A stretch of 25,113 nucleotides of DNA from Anaerolineaceae bacterium UBA5365 (GTDB lineage: Bacteria; Chloroflexota; Anaerolineae; Anaerolineales; Anaerolineaceae): positions 28,199-53,311 of the forward strand of contig DHPL01000018.1 in NCBI GenBank assembly GCA_002407905.1, written 5' to 3'. The position numbers and the translations under genes were made by a program. The notes under the pieces are model-generated. The model did not search any database. It worked only from the letters and a program-made list of their open reading frames with translations, and was not told where the DNA came from. Positions 16,385-23,443 of this stretch are shown here, piece by piece. The first letter of the stretch is position 1; each line of letters begins with the position of its first letter.

Positions 16385-16415
16385 AGTATACGGCCTGACC
16401 CAAGGGGAGAGTCAA
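16385..16415 (-). promoter_or_regulatory. MerR-type promoter with 19-bp spacer and operator dyad
   Basis: The minus strand reads TTGACT (16415-16410), a 19-bp spacer, then TATACT (16390-16385). The spacer contains CTCCCCTTGGGT, resembling the CTCCCCTTAGGGG-type dyads of MerR multidrug regulators, with the second half degenerate. An over-long spacer is the hallmark of promoters that MerR proteins untwist. Confidence 0.75.
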
Positions 16416-16424
16416 GGGTTAAGA

Positions 16425-16453
16425 CAAAAGATGCCGGAGCAAGTCCGGCATCT
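16425..16453 (-). terminator. Terminator of the rhodanese selenoprotein gene
   Basis: On the minus strand AGATGCCGGA pairs perfectly with TCCGGCATCT across a 5-nt loop, followed by TTTTGTC. It lies 12 nt beyond TGA 16467-16465 and thereby supports that TGA, not the one at 16590-16588, as the true gene end. Confidence 0.85.
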
Positions 16454-16464
16454 CTTCTGTCCGA

Positions 16465-16923
16465 TCAGGGTCCTACAGGGTACCCGGCATTGATCCAGGC
16501 CTGAAAGCCACCCTTTAGCGCCTGAACATTCCTAAACCCGCCCTTGAGCATGATGAACGCCGCCCCGGCGCTCGTGTTTTCAGCCGGTCAGGTACAGTAG
16601 GTGATGTACCACTTGTCCTTATCCAGGCTGCTCATCCGGCTTTCGGTCTCGTTGAGCGGCAGGCTCTGGCCCCCCTCGATGTGCGAAGCATCGAACTGCT
16701 CCGCGGAACGGGTGTCCAGGAAAATGGCTTCCCCGCTCTGGTAGGCCGCATAAGCCTCGGCCAGTGTGATCCGGGGAACATCGTCCTGGCTGCGCAGGAT
16801 GGGGTTTCCGGTGGTCTCGCGTACCACGGAGTAAATCAGAAAGCCCAAACCCAGCACAACAGCCGCGGCAATACCTAAGAGGACCAGGTTACTCGTATTT
16901 TTCTGGCGATATCGTTTTGCCAT
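16465..16923 (-). CDS. Membrane-anchored rhodanese selenoprotein (Sec112 from TGA)
   Basis: The start is ATG 16923. After a basic N-terminus (MAKRYRQKN), one membrane helix spans about residues 12-34 (NLVLLGIAAAVVLGLGFLIY), so the rhodanese domain (about 50-150) probably faces outside. It contains ITLAEAYAAYQSGEAIFLDT, RSAEQFDASHIEGGQSLPL and WYITYCT, then TGA at 16590-16588, then PAENTSAGAAFIMLKGGF and ALKGGFQAWINAGYPVGP before TGA at 16467-16465. In such rhodaneses the active-site cysteine sits where the first TGA is (YCxC followed by TSA), and the post-TGA half is the normal rhodanese C-terminus. Reading TGA as Sec gives a complete 152-residue protein with a CxU pair (Cys110, Sec112). A hairpin follows the codon at SECIS distance and a terminator sits just after the second TGA. 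The donor and acceptor are unknown. It is divergent from the molybdenum hydroxylase. Confidence 0.88.
16555..16590 (-). promoter_or_regulatory. Sec codon and candidate bacterial SECIS hairpin in the rhodanese gene
   Basis: Fourteen nt after TGA (16590-16588) the minus strand forms a 7-bp stem, GAGCGCC with GGCGTTC (one G-U), closed by a GGGGC loop at 16573-16555. The apical loop is about 22 nt from the TGA, as in known bacterial SECIS elements. Confidence 0.6.
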
Positions 16924-16929
16924 GCGCCG

Positions 16930-16966
16930 ATTATCCCAATACTGTTTGCCCTGCGCAAGCGCTTGC
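16930..16966 (-). promoter_or_regulatory. -10 box of the rhodanese selenoprotein gene and a LacI-type perfect palindrome
   Basis: The minus strand has GATAAT at 16935-16930, 6 nt before ATG 16923, with no ribosome site. About 17 bp upstream lies TTGCGC (16958-16953), which overlaps the perfect 12-bp palindrome GCAAGCGCTTGC (16955-16966). Centre-CG palindromes with AAGCGCTT cores are typical LacI/GalR-family operators. No LacI-type gene is in the window. Confidence 0.4.
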
Positions 16967-17253
16967 ATAGGTTTTCTGGAACAGTCCTTGCCATGCCGGG
17001 TAGGTCCATGGGCAACGCAGCTGCTTAACGCTAATAACCGCCCATTCGCTGGTTCGATTTGGCAGCCTGCCAAAGGACCTGCCCGATCATTTATTGCCTC
17101 TTAATCAGATGGAAGTCTGAAATGTTTGCTCTGGCATTAAGAGCGGGGCTTCACCGTAACCTGCTGATTGAGAGGATGCTGACAGCTTCGATTGCCTATT
17201 CGGCTCCAGCCGGTCCCCTCCATATGCAGCCTGGATATATAATGAAGGCGGCC
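16967..17253. other. Rest of the divergent intergenic region between the rhodanese and hydroxylase genes
   Basis: No gene is supported. TTTGGCA-gcc-TGCCAAA at 17058-17074 is a perfect 7-bp inverted repeat without a T-run, so it may be an operator. TATAAT at 17238-17243 is the likely -10 for the hydroxylase, 10 nt before ATG 17254. The open frame that continues upstream of 17254 to 17059 shows no family-like residues. Confidence 0.45.
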
Positions 17254-20070
17254 ATGGATCTCAATTTCACGCTTAACGGCAAGCCCGTCAGTCTGCAGAT
17301 CGGCGAAAAAGAGCGCCTGAGTTTCGTGCTGCGCGAACGCCTGGACAAGACCGGCACCAAGATTGGCTGTGGGGAAGGGCGCTGCGGGATTTGCACGGTG
17401 CTCATGGATGGCCAGCCGGTCAAAAGCTGCATCACCCCAGCCAGCAAGGCCGCCGGCAAGCAGGTGCTCACTATTGAGGGCCTGCGCCAGATCGGCTTGC
17501 ACAGCCCTGGTCCGCGCAAGCGCGACCGCGAAGACCTCAGCAGCCTGCACCCCCTGCAGGAAGCCTTTGTAAGCTACGGCGCCGTTCAATGCGGCTTCTG
17601 CACACCCGGGCAGCTGCTTAAAGCCTACGCCCTCCTGGAGCAAAACCCGGACCCCAGCTTTGAAGAGATCCGCGAAGCGCTCAATGATGTGCTCTGCCGC
17701 TGCGGCAGCTACAACGCGATAGTCCTGGCAGTCCAGGCCGCCGCCCGCAGCCTGCGGGAGGGCAGCGAACCGGGTTGGCGCCAGGTCCCCCTGGGCGATT
17801 CCGCCCGGCACCAGCAGCTTGGCCGCAATGCCCGCCGGCCGGACGCGGTTGCCAAGGTGAACGGCACCGCCAAATTCACCGACGACTTCAAATTCCCCGG
17901 CATGCTGCACGCCCGGGTTCTACGCGCCGGCATCCCATCCGGTATTTTACGCGGTATCGATGTCTCCGCCGCCCAAACCGCCGAAGGTGTGCACGCCGTC
18001 TTGCGCGCCGAAGACCTGCCAGCCGCACGCGTGCATGGCCTCTACAGTCCGGATTGGCCCATCCTGGTGGGCATCGGTGAACGGATCCGTTATCCCGGCG
18101 ATGCCATCGTGCTGGTCGCTGCCGAAACCCAGGCCCAGGCCGATGCCGCCCTCGCACTGATGCAGGCTCAACTTGAGGCGCTGCCTGTGATCAGCAGCCC
18201 GCAGGCAGCCCACCAGCCTGGCGCGGATGAGCTCCACCCCCAGGGCAACCTGCTTAAGCACATTCAGGTGCGCAAGGGCGACACCCAGGCAGGTTTTGCC
18301 AAAGCAGACTGCATCATCGAAGAAACATACACCACACCCATCAGCGAGCACCTCTTCATGGAACCCGAGTGTTCCATTGCGGTGCCGCGCGATGACGGCG
18401 GGATGGACCTCTACGTCGGCAGCCAGATCCCCTTCGCGGACCGCCGCCAAGTGGCCGCGGCATTGGGCCTGCCGGAGGATGACGTGCGCGTGAAAGGCCA
18501 GCGCACGGGCGGGGCCTTTGGCGGCAAGGAGGACGTTGCCGGCCAGATCCACGCCGCGCTCCTGGCCCAGGCAACAGGTCGGCCGATCAAACTGCTGTTC
18601 ACCCGCCGGGAAAGCATGCTGGTACACCCCAAACGCCACGCCGCAGAGATCCGGGTGAAACTTGGAGCCCGGGCCGATGGCCAACTATTAGCCTGCGAAA
18701 CGGAACTCTACGGCGATACCGGCGCTTACGCCAGCCTGGGGGTACAGGTGATGACCCGCGCCACCACCCACAGCGCCGGGCCCTATGCCATCCCCAACGT
18801 GAGCGCGGATTGCTACGCGATGTACACCAATAACCCGCCTGCCGGCGCCTTCCGTGGGTTCGGCGTTACCCAGGCGGCCTTCGCCATCGAGAGCGCCATC
18901 GAGCTCCTGGCGCGGGAACTCAATTTGGACCCGTTGGAACTGCGCCTGCGCAACGCCCTCCGGCCGGGTGATATCACCAACACCGGTCAATTGCTCAGCG
19001 AGAGCGCAGGCTTGCCTGCCTGCCTGGAAGCCCTCCAACATCGCCTGAGTGAACTAGGCTATGCGCAACCTTTCGAGCCTGCGGACGAGTTGGTGGATGG
19101 CAAGCTGCTGCGGACCTGCTGGGGCATTGCCGCGGCTTACAAAAACACCGGCCTGGGCACCGGCGCCCACGATGCCAGCGGCGCCATCATCACGCTGAAA
19201 CCCAATGCCCGCCTGCAGGTCAAAACCGGCGCTGCCGAGGTTGGTCAGGGCATGCTCACCACCCTGCAGCTCATTGCCGCCGAGGTGATGGGCTTGGACG
19301 CCGAGCAGATCAACGTTTTCGTGATGGATACAGCCCTTTGCCCGGATGGCGGCCCCACCACTGCCAGCCGCCAAACCTTCGTGAGCGGCAACGCCGTGCG
19401 CCTGGCTTGCGAAAAGCTGCGCGCGCGCATTCTGCAGGCCGCCTGTTCGGAGATGGGCTGCGCTGAGACAGAACTAAGGCTGGCTAAAGACGGCTTGCAA
19501 GGGCCCGGGTGGCGCCTGGATTGGCACGCGCTCTACGAACTGCTGGACGAAGACCAACGCGAAGTCCAGCTGACCTACGAAGCGCCGGCCACCCAAAACC
19601 TGGACGAGGGCGGGAACGTGCACATTGCCTTTAGTTTCGCCGCCCAAGCCGTGCGCGTGGGTGTAGACCTGCAAACCGGCGAGGTTCGCGTATTGCAGGT
19701 GCTCAGCGCCAACGATGCCGGCCACGTGCTCAACCCTCTGGGCTACCATAGCCAGGTTGAGGGCGGCGTGGTAATGGGCATTGGCCAGGCATTGATGGAG
19801 GAGTTTAAGGTGGAAGATGGCGTGATCATCAGCGACCGCATGGCCCGCTATCCCATCCCGCGCTTTAGCGATAGCCCGCCCGTGGAGAGCCTGGTGGTGG
19901 AGGAAGCCATGCCCGAAGGGCCCTTTGGGGCCAAGGGTGTGGGCGAGATCGTTGGCATCCCAACCGTGCCTGCGATCGCCAATGCCATCTGGCGTGCCAC
20001 CGGCCTGCGCTTCACTCACCTCCCCATCCGCGCCGATGAAATCAAGCGGCGTTTGCACGGCGGAGAGTAG
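17254..20070 (+). CDS. Single-chain 2Fe-2S / molybdopterin hydroxylase (xanthine dehydrogenase-aldehyde oxidoreductase family; possibly selenium-dependent)
   Basis: From ATG 17254 the product is 938 residues, built like Desulfovibrio gigas aldehyde oxidoreductase: two [2Fe-2S] domains fused to the molybdenum domain, with no FAD domain. The first cluster uses Cys39, 44, 47 and 59 (CGEGRCGIC then KSC). The second uses Cys113, 116, 148 and 150 (QCGFCTPG, CRCGSY). The molybdenum part starts near RRPDAVAKVNGTAKFTDD and has RTGGAFGGKEDVAGQIHAAL, RESMLVHPKRHAAEI, PPAGAFRGFGVTQAAFAIES and the catalytic Glu898 in GVGEIVGIPTVP. The family hydroxylates purines, N-heterocycles or aldehydes with water as the oxygen source. 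One subgroup (selenium-dependent xanthine dehydrogenase) shares this fused layout and needs a selenium ligand at Mo. The selD and Sec-rhodanese neighbours favour that, but the usual accessory genes are not in the window. The substrate is not determined. Confidence 0.9.
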   Translation: MDLNFTLNGKPVSLQIGEKERLSFVLRERLDKTGTKIGCGEGRCGICTVLMDGQPVKSCITPASKAAGKQVLTIEGLRQIGLHSPGPRKRDREDLSSLHPLQEAFVSYGAVQCGFCTPGQLLKAYALLEQNPDPSFEEIREALNDVLCRCGSYNAIVLAVQAAARSLREGSEPGWRQVPLGDSARHQQLGRNARRPDAVAKVNGTAKFTDDFKFPGMLHARVLRAGIPSGILRGIDVSAAQTAEGVHAVLRAEDLPAARVHGLYSPDWPILVGIGERIRYPGDAIVLVAAETQAQADAALALMQAQLEALPVISSPQAAHQPGADELHPQGNLLKHIQVRKGDTQAGFAKADCIIEETYTTPISEHLFMEPECSIAVPRDDGGMDLYVGSQIPFADRRQVAAALGLPEDDVRVKGQRTGGAFGGKEDVAGQIHAALLAQATGRPIKLLFTRRESMLVHPKRHAAEIRVKLGARADGQLLACETELYGDTGAYASLGVQVMTRATTHSAGPYAIPNVSADCYAMYTNNPPAGAFRGFGVTQAAFAIESAIELLARELNLDPLELRLRNALRPGDITNTGQLLSESAGLPACLEALQHRLSELGYAQPFEPADELVDGKLLRTCWGIAAAYKNTGLGTGAHDASGAIITLKPNARLQVKTGAAEVGQGMLTTLQLIAAEVMGLDAEQINVFVMDTALCPDGGPTTASRQTFVSGNAVRLACEKLRARILQAACSEMGCAETELRLAKDGLQGPGWRLDWHALYELLDEDQREVQLTYEAPATQNLDEGGNVHIAFSFAAQAVRVGVDLQTGEVRVLQVLSANDAGHVLNPLGYHSQVEGGVVMGIGQALMEEFKVEDGVIISDRMARYPIPRFSDSPPVESLVVEEAMPEGPFGAKGVGEIVGIPTVPAIANAIWRATGLRFTHLPIRADEIKRRLHGGE

Positions 20071-20094
20071 TCACGACCGCACGGGCCCCCGGCA

Positions 20095-20409
20095 GGGGAG
20101 AGACGACCCACAGGGAGGCTCTCCCGCAAAGCCCGAACATCAAAGTCAACCACAAAAACCAAATTATTGTTTTTCGGGACGACCTCACTCCGTTCGATCG
20201 TCCCCTACCCAGCGGGTACGCGGTCATCACACCCACCAAAACAGTCACGAGCCTATGGTAGGGGAGAGACGAGCGCATGCGAGGCTCTCCCGCAAAGCTT
20301 GAACATCAACGTCAACCACAAAAACCAAATTATTGATATTCGGGACGACCTCACTCCGTTCGATCGTCCCCTACCCAACGGGTTCGCGGTCATCGCACCC
20401 CCCAACGGG
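20095..20409. repeat. Tandem pair of a 166-bp intergenic repeat unit with two hairpins each
   Basis: Unit 1 starts at 20095 and unit 2 at 20261 (166-bp period). Both contain a GGGAGAG/CTCTCCC hairpin, the run CGTCAACCACAAAAACCAAA or one nearly identical to it, and a GGGACGA/TCGTCCC hairpin (20177-20205 and 20343-20371). They end in similar CGGTCATC(A/G)CACCC sequence. The first hairpin belongs to the family also at 7622-7651 and 24941-24970. There is no gene between 20071 and 20526. Confidence 0.85.
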
Positions 20410-20473
20410 GCTGTGCCAAACGCATATTGAAAACGACCCTCACACCAAAACGACAATCCCTACCTTAAAACCG

Positions 20474-20498
20474 CGGGGCGGGCAAAATGCCCGCCCCG
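20474..20498 (-). terminator. Probable terminator of metF
   Basis: A perfect 10-bp stem, CGGGGCGGGC with GCCCGCCCCG, has a 5-nt loop and lies 29 nt beyond the metF stop. On the minus strand it is followed by CGGTTTT, a modest T-run. Confidence 0.65.
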
Positions 20499-20526
20499 AT
20501 AGACTCCACGATTGGCCCGGAAACCC

Positions 20527-21414
20527 CTATTCCCCGCGGTTCTCCGCCTCGATAATGTTTGCTACCGCCTCACTGACCCGGGTAGCCGTCTCCACGTTGT
20601 TCATCGTGTACAGATGGATCCCGCGGATATCATGGTCCAAAAGATCAATGATCTGGTCCACCGCGTAATGGATGCCGGCATCGCGCAGCGCGTTGGGCCG
20701 GTTGGCGTAGCGGCTGAACATGTGCGCCAGGCGCGGGGGCACGCTGGCCCCGCTTAGCGCCACCGTGCGCTCAATTTGGCGTAATACCGTGATCGGCATG
20801 ATCCCGGCCGAGATCGGCACGGAGATCCCCGCCGCGTCCACCTTGTCCTTGAAGCGGTAAAAAGCCTCGTTGTCAAAGAAAAGCTGGGTCACCAGATGGC
20901 TCACCCCGGCATCGATCTTGCGCTTCAGGTTTTCGATATCCTGGTCCAAGGACTCAGCCTGGTAGTGAATCTCCGGGTAGCAGCCGCCCAGCAGATTAAA
21001 TCCCGGCTCCTCAGCCTTGATAAAACTTGCCAGGTCGCTGGCATAGCGGAAGGCCAGTTTGGGTTCTAATTCCGGGTTCACATCCCCGCGCAGCACCATC
21101 AGGTTCTGCACCCCAGCCTCTTTCAGCCGGGCAAGCATGCCGCGGATGTCCTCCTCATCGGAGTACAGGCAGGTAAGGTGCGCCACGGGCTCGATGCGAT
21201 AGGTGGAAAGGATCAGCGCGGCCATCTCGATGGTTTTGTCGCGCTGGGCCTGGGTGCCGCCCTGCCCAAAAGTAACCGAAATAAAATCGGCAGGCAAACC
21301 GCGCAGGCGCAGCAGGGTATTGTAGATCACCTCGTAGGAACTGTCGCGCTTGGGCGGAAAGATCTCCAACGAGTAAACAACTTTTTTATGGTCGAAGAGT
21401 TTTGATATATCCAT
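20527..21414 (-). CDS. metF: Methylenetetrahydrofolate reductase
   Basis: MetF is an FAD enzyme that reduces 5,10-methylene-tetrahydrofolate to 5-methyl-tetrahydrofolate for methionine synthesis or, in anaerobes, C1/acetyl-CoA metabolism. The 295-residue length is normal. Family blocks are YSLEIFPPKRD (with the conserved Glu), FISVTFGQGGTQAQRDKTI, PVAHLTCL, GVQNLMVLRGD, GGCYPEIHYQAES, VTQLFFDNEAFYRF and SAGIMPITVLRQIER. The C-terminus, DIRGIHLYTMNNVETATRV, is typical. The start at ATG 21414 has GGGAG close upstream and TATAAT at 21438-21433. It appears to be a single-gene unit ending at the hairpin at 20474-20498. No MetV zinc-finger partner or other folate gene is adjacent, and nothing unusual was seen in the sequence. 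Confidence 0.95.
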   Translation of the reverse strand: MDISKLFDHKKVVYSLEIFPPKRDSSYEVIYNTLLRLRGLPADFISVTFGQGGTQAQRDKTIEMAALILSTYRIEPVAHLTCLYSDEEDIRGMLARLKEAGVQNLMVLRGDVNPELEPKLAFRYASDLASFIKAEEPGFNLLGGCYPEIHYQAESLDQDIENLKRKIDAGVSHLVTQLFFDNEAFYRFKDKVDAAGISVPISAGIMPITVLRQIERTVALSGASVPPRLAHMFSRYANRPNALRDAGIHYAVDQIIDLLDHDIRGIHLYTMNNVETATRVSEAVANIIEAENRGE

Positions 21415-21496
21415 GCTCCCTCAGATGCAAGGATTATACCGAACTTGAATGCCCGTTTCTGGCCTTGAAACCGGGTGAGATAGCGCAAAAACAGCC

Positions 21497-21538
21497 TTGA
21501 CAAGCTGGAGACTACTGTGTATATTGTATATGTACAGT
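21497..21538 (+). promoter_or_regulatory. Promoter of the GntR-ABC operon with overlapping 25-bp palindromic operator
   Basis: TTGACA (21497-21502), 17 bp, TATATT (21520-21525) is a near-consensus promoter. An imperfect palindrome at 21514-21538 runs from ACTGTGTATAT to ATATGTACAGT (9 of 11 positions matching) and covers the -10. Binding of the downstream GntR protein there would block transcription, as expected for autorepression in YtrA-type operons. Confidence 0.75.
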
Positions 21539-21565
21539 TAAGTACGGTAGCCGATAGGGAAAACA

Positions 21566-21937
21566 ATGCAACTGATCCTGCGCAACTCCAGCCCCCAGCC
21601 CATCTATGAGCAGATCTACGACCAAATCAAAGCTCAGATCCTCAGCTCCGAGATGCAGGCCGGCGAAGCCCTGCCCTCCCTGCGTGCCCTGGCGCGCGAT
21701 CTGCGCATCAGTGTCATCACCACCAAACGGGCCTACGACGACCTGGAGCGCGACGGTTTCATCCACACCGTGCCGGGCAAAGGCTGTTTCGTGGCCGAAA
21801 AGAACCTGGAGCTCGTGCGCGAGGCGCATCTGCGGGAAATTGAATCCCTCCTGCAAAAAGCATTGGACCTCAGCCAGCTAAGCGGCCTGAGCATCGAAGA
21901 ATTAACAGACTTATTGCAAGTCTTGGCCAAGGAGTAG
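21566..21937 (+). CDS. Short GntR-family (YtrA-type) transcriptional regulator
   Basis: The 123-residue protein starts at ATG 21566 behind a GGGAAAA site. It has the GntR winged helix at about 10-75 (PIYEQIYDQIKAQILSSEM, GEALPSLRALARDLRISVIT, TKRAYDDLERDGFIHTVPGK) followed by only a short helical tail, as in the YtrA subfamily. Proteins of this type usually repress an ABC transporter operon of which they are the first gene, often responding to cell-wall-active compounds. That arrangement is present here: the ABC ATPase begins 1 nt after its stop, and a palindrome overlaps the promoter. The inducer is unknown. Confidence 0.93.
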   Translation: MQLILRNSSPQPIYEQIYDQIKAQILSSEMQAGEALPSLRALARDLRISVITTKRAYDDLERDGFIHTVPGKGCFVAEKNLELVREAHLREIESLLQKALDLSQLSGLSIEELTDLLQVLAKE

Positions 21938-21938
21938 T

Positions 21939-22784
21939 ATGGAGAACCTGATCGAAGTGCGCGATCTGCGCAAAACTTACCCCCTCTTCACCCTGCAGGA
22001 CCTCAGCTTCGACCTGCCGGCCGGCGTGATCATGGGCTGCATCGGCGAGAACGGCGCCGGTAAAAGCACGACCATCAAACTGATCCTGGACCTGGTGCAC
22101 CGGGACGGCGGTACTGTAAGGCTCCTGGGCCACGAACCGGCAGCCATGCCCCTGCCTTTAAAGGAAGAGATCGGGGTGGTCTTTGAGGATTGCAACATCC
22201 CCGAAATGTTCAATGCCCGGGACGTGGAGAAGGTGATGCGCACGGCCTACCGCAATTGGCAGCCGGAGGTTTACGCCGCCTGGCTGCAGCGCTTTGAGCT
22301 GCCGCCCAAACAAAGCATCAAGACCTATAGCCGTGGGATGAAGGTGAAGCTCATGCTGGCCATCGCGCTTTCGCACCAGGCCCGCCTGTTAATCCTGGAC
22401 GAAGCCACCAGCGGGCTGGACCCGGTGATCCGTGATGAACTCCTGGAGGTTTTTCAGGAGTTCATCCAGGACGAAGGCCATAGCGTCTTCATCTCCTCCC
22501 ACATTCTCTCGGACCTCGAAAAAGTATGCGATTGGGTGCTCTTCATCCACAAAGGCCGCCTGGAGATGCTGGAAACCCGGGATGGCCTGCGCGAGAAATA
22601 CGGGCTCTGGCAGGGAAGCCCCGCGGAGCTGGCCCAATTGCCGCCGCAGGCGGTGGTGGGCACCCAGGCCAGCCCCTACGCGGTAAGCGCCCTCGTCCGG
22701 CGGGAATTGCTGCCGCCAGGAACTGTTTTGGAACCGGTGAGCATGGAAGAGATCATGCTTTACGTGATCAGGAAAGGAAAATGA
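21939..22784 (+). CDS. ABC transporter ATP-binding protein (YtrB-like)
   Basis: The 281-residue ATPase has Walker A GENGAGKST (36-44), the signature YSRGMK from Tyr130 (a variant of LSGGQ as often seen in this subgroup), Walker B LLILDEAT (Asp154, Glu155) and the switch histidine in FISSHILSDLEK. It powers the membrane protein encoded next, whose ATG overlaps its stop (AATGATG). AAGGAG before ATG 21939 lies within the end of the GntR gene. The C-terminal 70 residues are a variable extension. Family context suggests export of, or resistance to, a lipophilic or peptide compound; the substrate is unproven. Confidence 0.93.
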   Translation: MENLIEVRDLRKTYPLFTLQDLSFDLPAGVIMGCIGENGAGKSTTIKLILDLVHRDGGTVRLLGHEPAAMPLPLKEEIGVVFEDCNIPEMFNARDVEKVMRTAYRNWQPEVYAAWLQRFELPPKQSIKTYSRGMKVKLMLAIALSHQARLLILDEATSGLDPVIRDELLEVFQEFIQDEGHSVFISSHILSDLEKVCDWVLFIHKGRLEMLETRDGLREKYGLWQGSPAELAQLPPQAVVGTQASPYAVSALVRRELLPPGTVLEPVSMEEIMLYVIRKGK

Positions 22785-23404
22785 TGCGCGCGCTGCTGCT
22801 TAAAGACCTCCTAAGTTTGAAAAATCAGGGTAAGTTCTACCTGATCTTTGTGGTGGGTTACGGTCTCATCTCTCGCAAGTTGGACAGCCTCAACCTGCCG
22901 ATCGCGATGATGATCATGCTGGGCGGCATGCTCCTGGCCACCGTGATGACCTGGGAGGAGCGCTCCAACTGGGAACGCTTTGCCCTCACCATGCCCGTTG
23001 ACCGCCGCACAATGGTGGCCGAGAAGTATCTTTTTGGTATTCTCGCCATCTTCACAGGCGGGCTGCTGGCAGTGTTGATGGTAGCGGTGATAGGCGAGCT
23101 GAGCCAGGAATTGGCCCTTAGTATTGTCATGCTTTTGGGGCTCGGACTGGTTTATGTGGCGGTTATCTTGCCGGTATTCTTTAAACTTGGCGTCGAGAAG
23201 GCCCGTTGGGTCAATTTTGCGGTGCTTTTTATGCCGGTCTTCGCGCTTACAGCCTTTTTGGATAAAGTCCCGGCAGGGTCCTTGGAGCGAGCGGCTGCTT
23301 TTCTGCAAAAATACGGCGCGCTCCTGGGCCTGGGCATCGTGATTGCTGTGATGGGCTTTTCGTATTGGCTCTCCTGCCGAATCTACGCCGCCAAGGAGTT
23401 CTGA
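22781..23404 (+). CDS. ABC-2 type transporter permease
   Basis: The start is ATG 22781, overlapping the ATPase stop by 4 nt; a longer upstream frame is a shadow of the ATPase. The 207-residue protein opens with MMRALLLKDLLSLKNQGKFY, typical of the ABC2_membrane_5 permeases. It shows about six hydrophobic segments (for example FYLIFVVGYGLI, PIAMMIMLGGMLLATVMTW, LFGILAIFTGGLLAVLMVAV and LGLGIVIAVMGFSYWLSC). WEERSNWERFALTMPVDRR is the conserved cytoplasmic loop after the second helix. It forms the membrane half of the transporter with the preceding ATPase, probably with both as dimers. Confidence 0.9.
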   Translation: MMRALLLKDLLSLKNQGKFYLIFVVGYGLISRKLDSLNLPIAMMIMLGGMLLATVMTWEERSNWERFALTMPVDRRTMVAEKYLFGILAIFTGGLLAVLMVAVIGELSQELALSIVMLLGLGLVYVAVILPVFFKLGVEKARWVNFAVLFMPVFALTAFLDKVPAGSLERAAAFLQKYGALLGLGIVIAVMGFSYWLSCRIYAAKEF

Positions 23405-23443
23405 TCCTTAGTTGGGTAAATAGCCCGATTTCAGCATAAACCT

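Noticed and set aside
16588..16590. TGA as the true stop of a 111-residue truncated rhodanese, i.e. a pseudogene
   Set aside because: The downstream frame is a perfect rhodanese end, the codon is at the nucleophile position, a SECIS-like hairpin follows, and a second selenoprotein signal (selD) is nearby.
17059..17253. N-terminal extension of the molybdenum hydroxylase from an upstream ATG
   Set aside because: The added 65 residues resemble nothing in the family, and a -10 box (17238-17243) lies inside them; the family N-terminus begins at 17254.
20095..20409. CRISPR array
   Set aside because: There are only two long, diverged units of 166 bp; no short regularly spaced repeats and no cas genes.
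20167..20668. Short open frames on both strands in the 166-bp repeats
   Set aside because: Both repeat copies give similar peptides only because the DNA is duplicated; no start signals or known domains.
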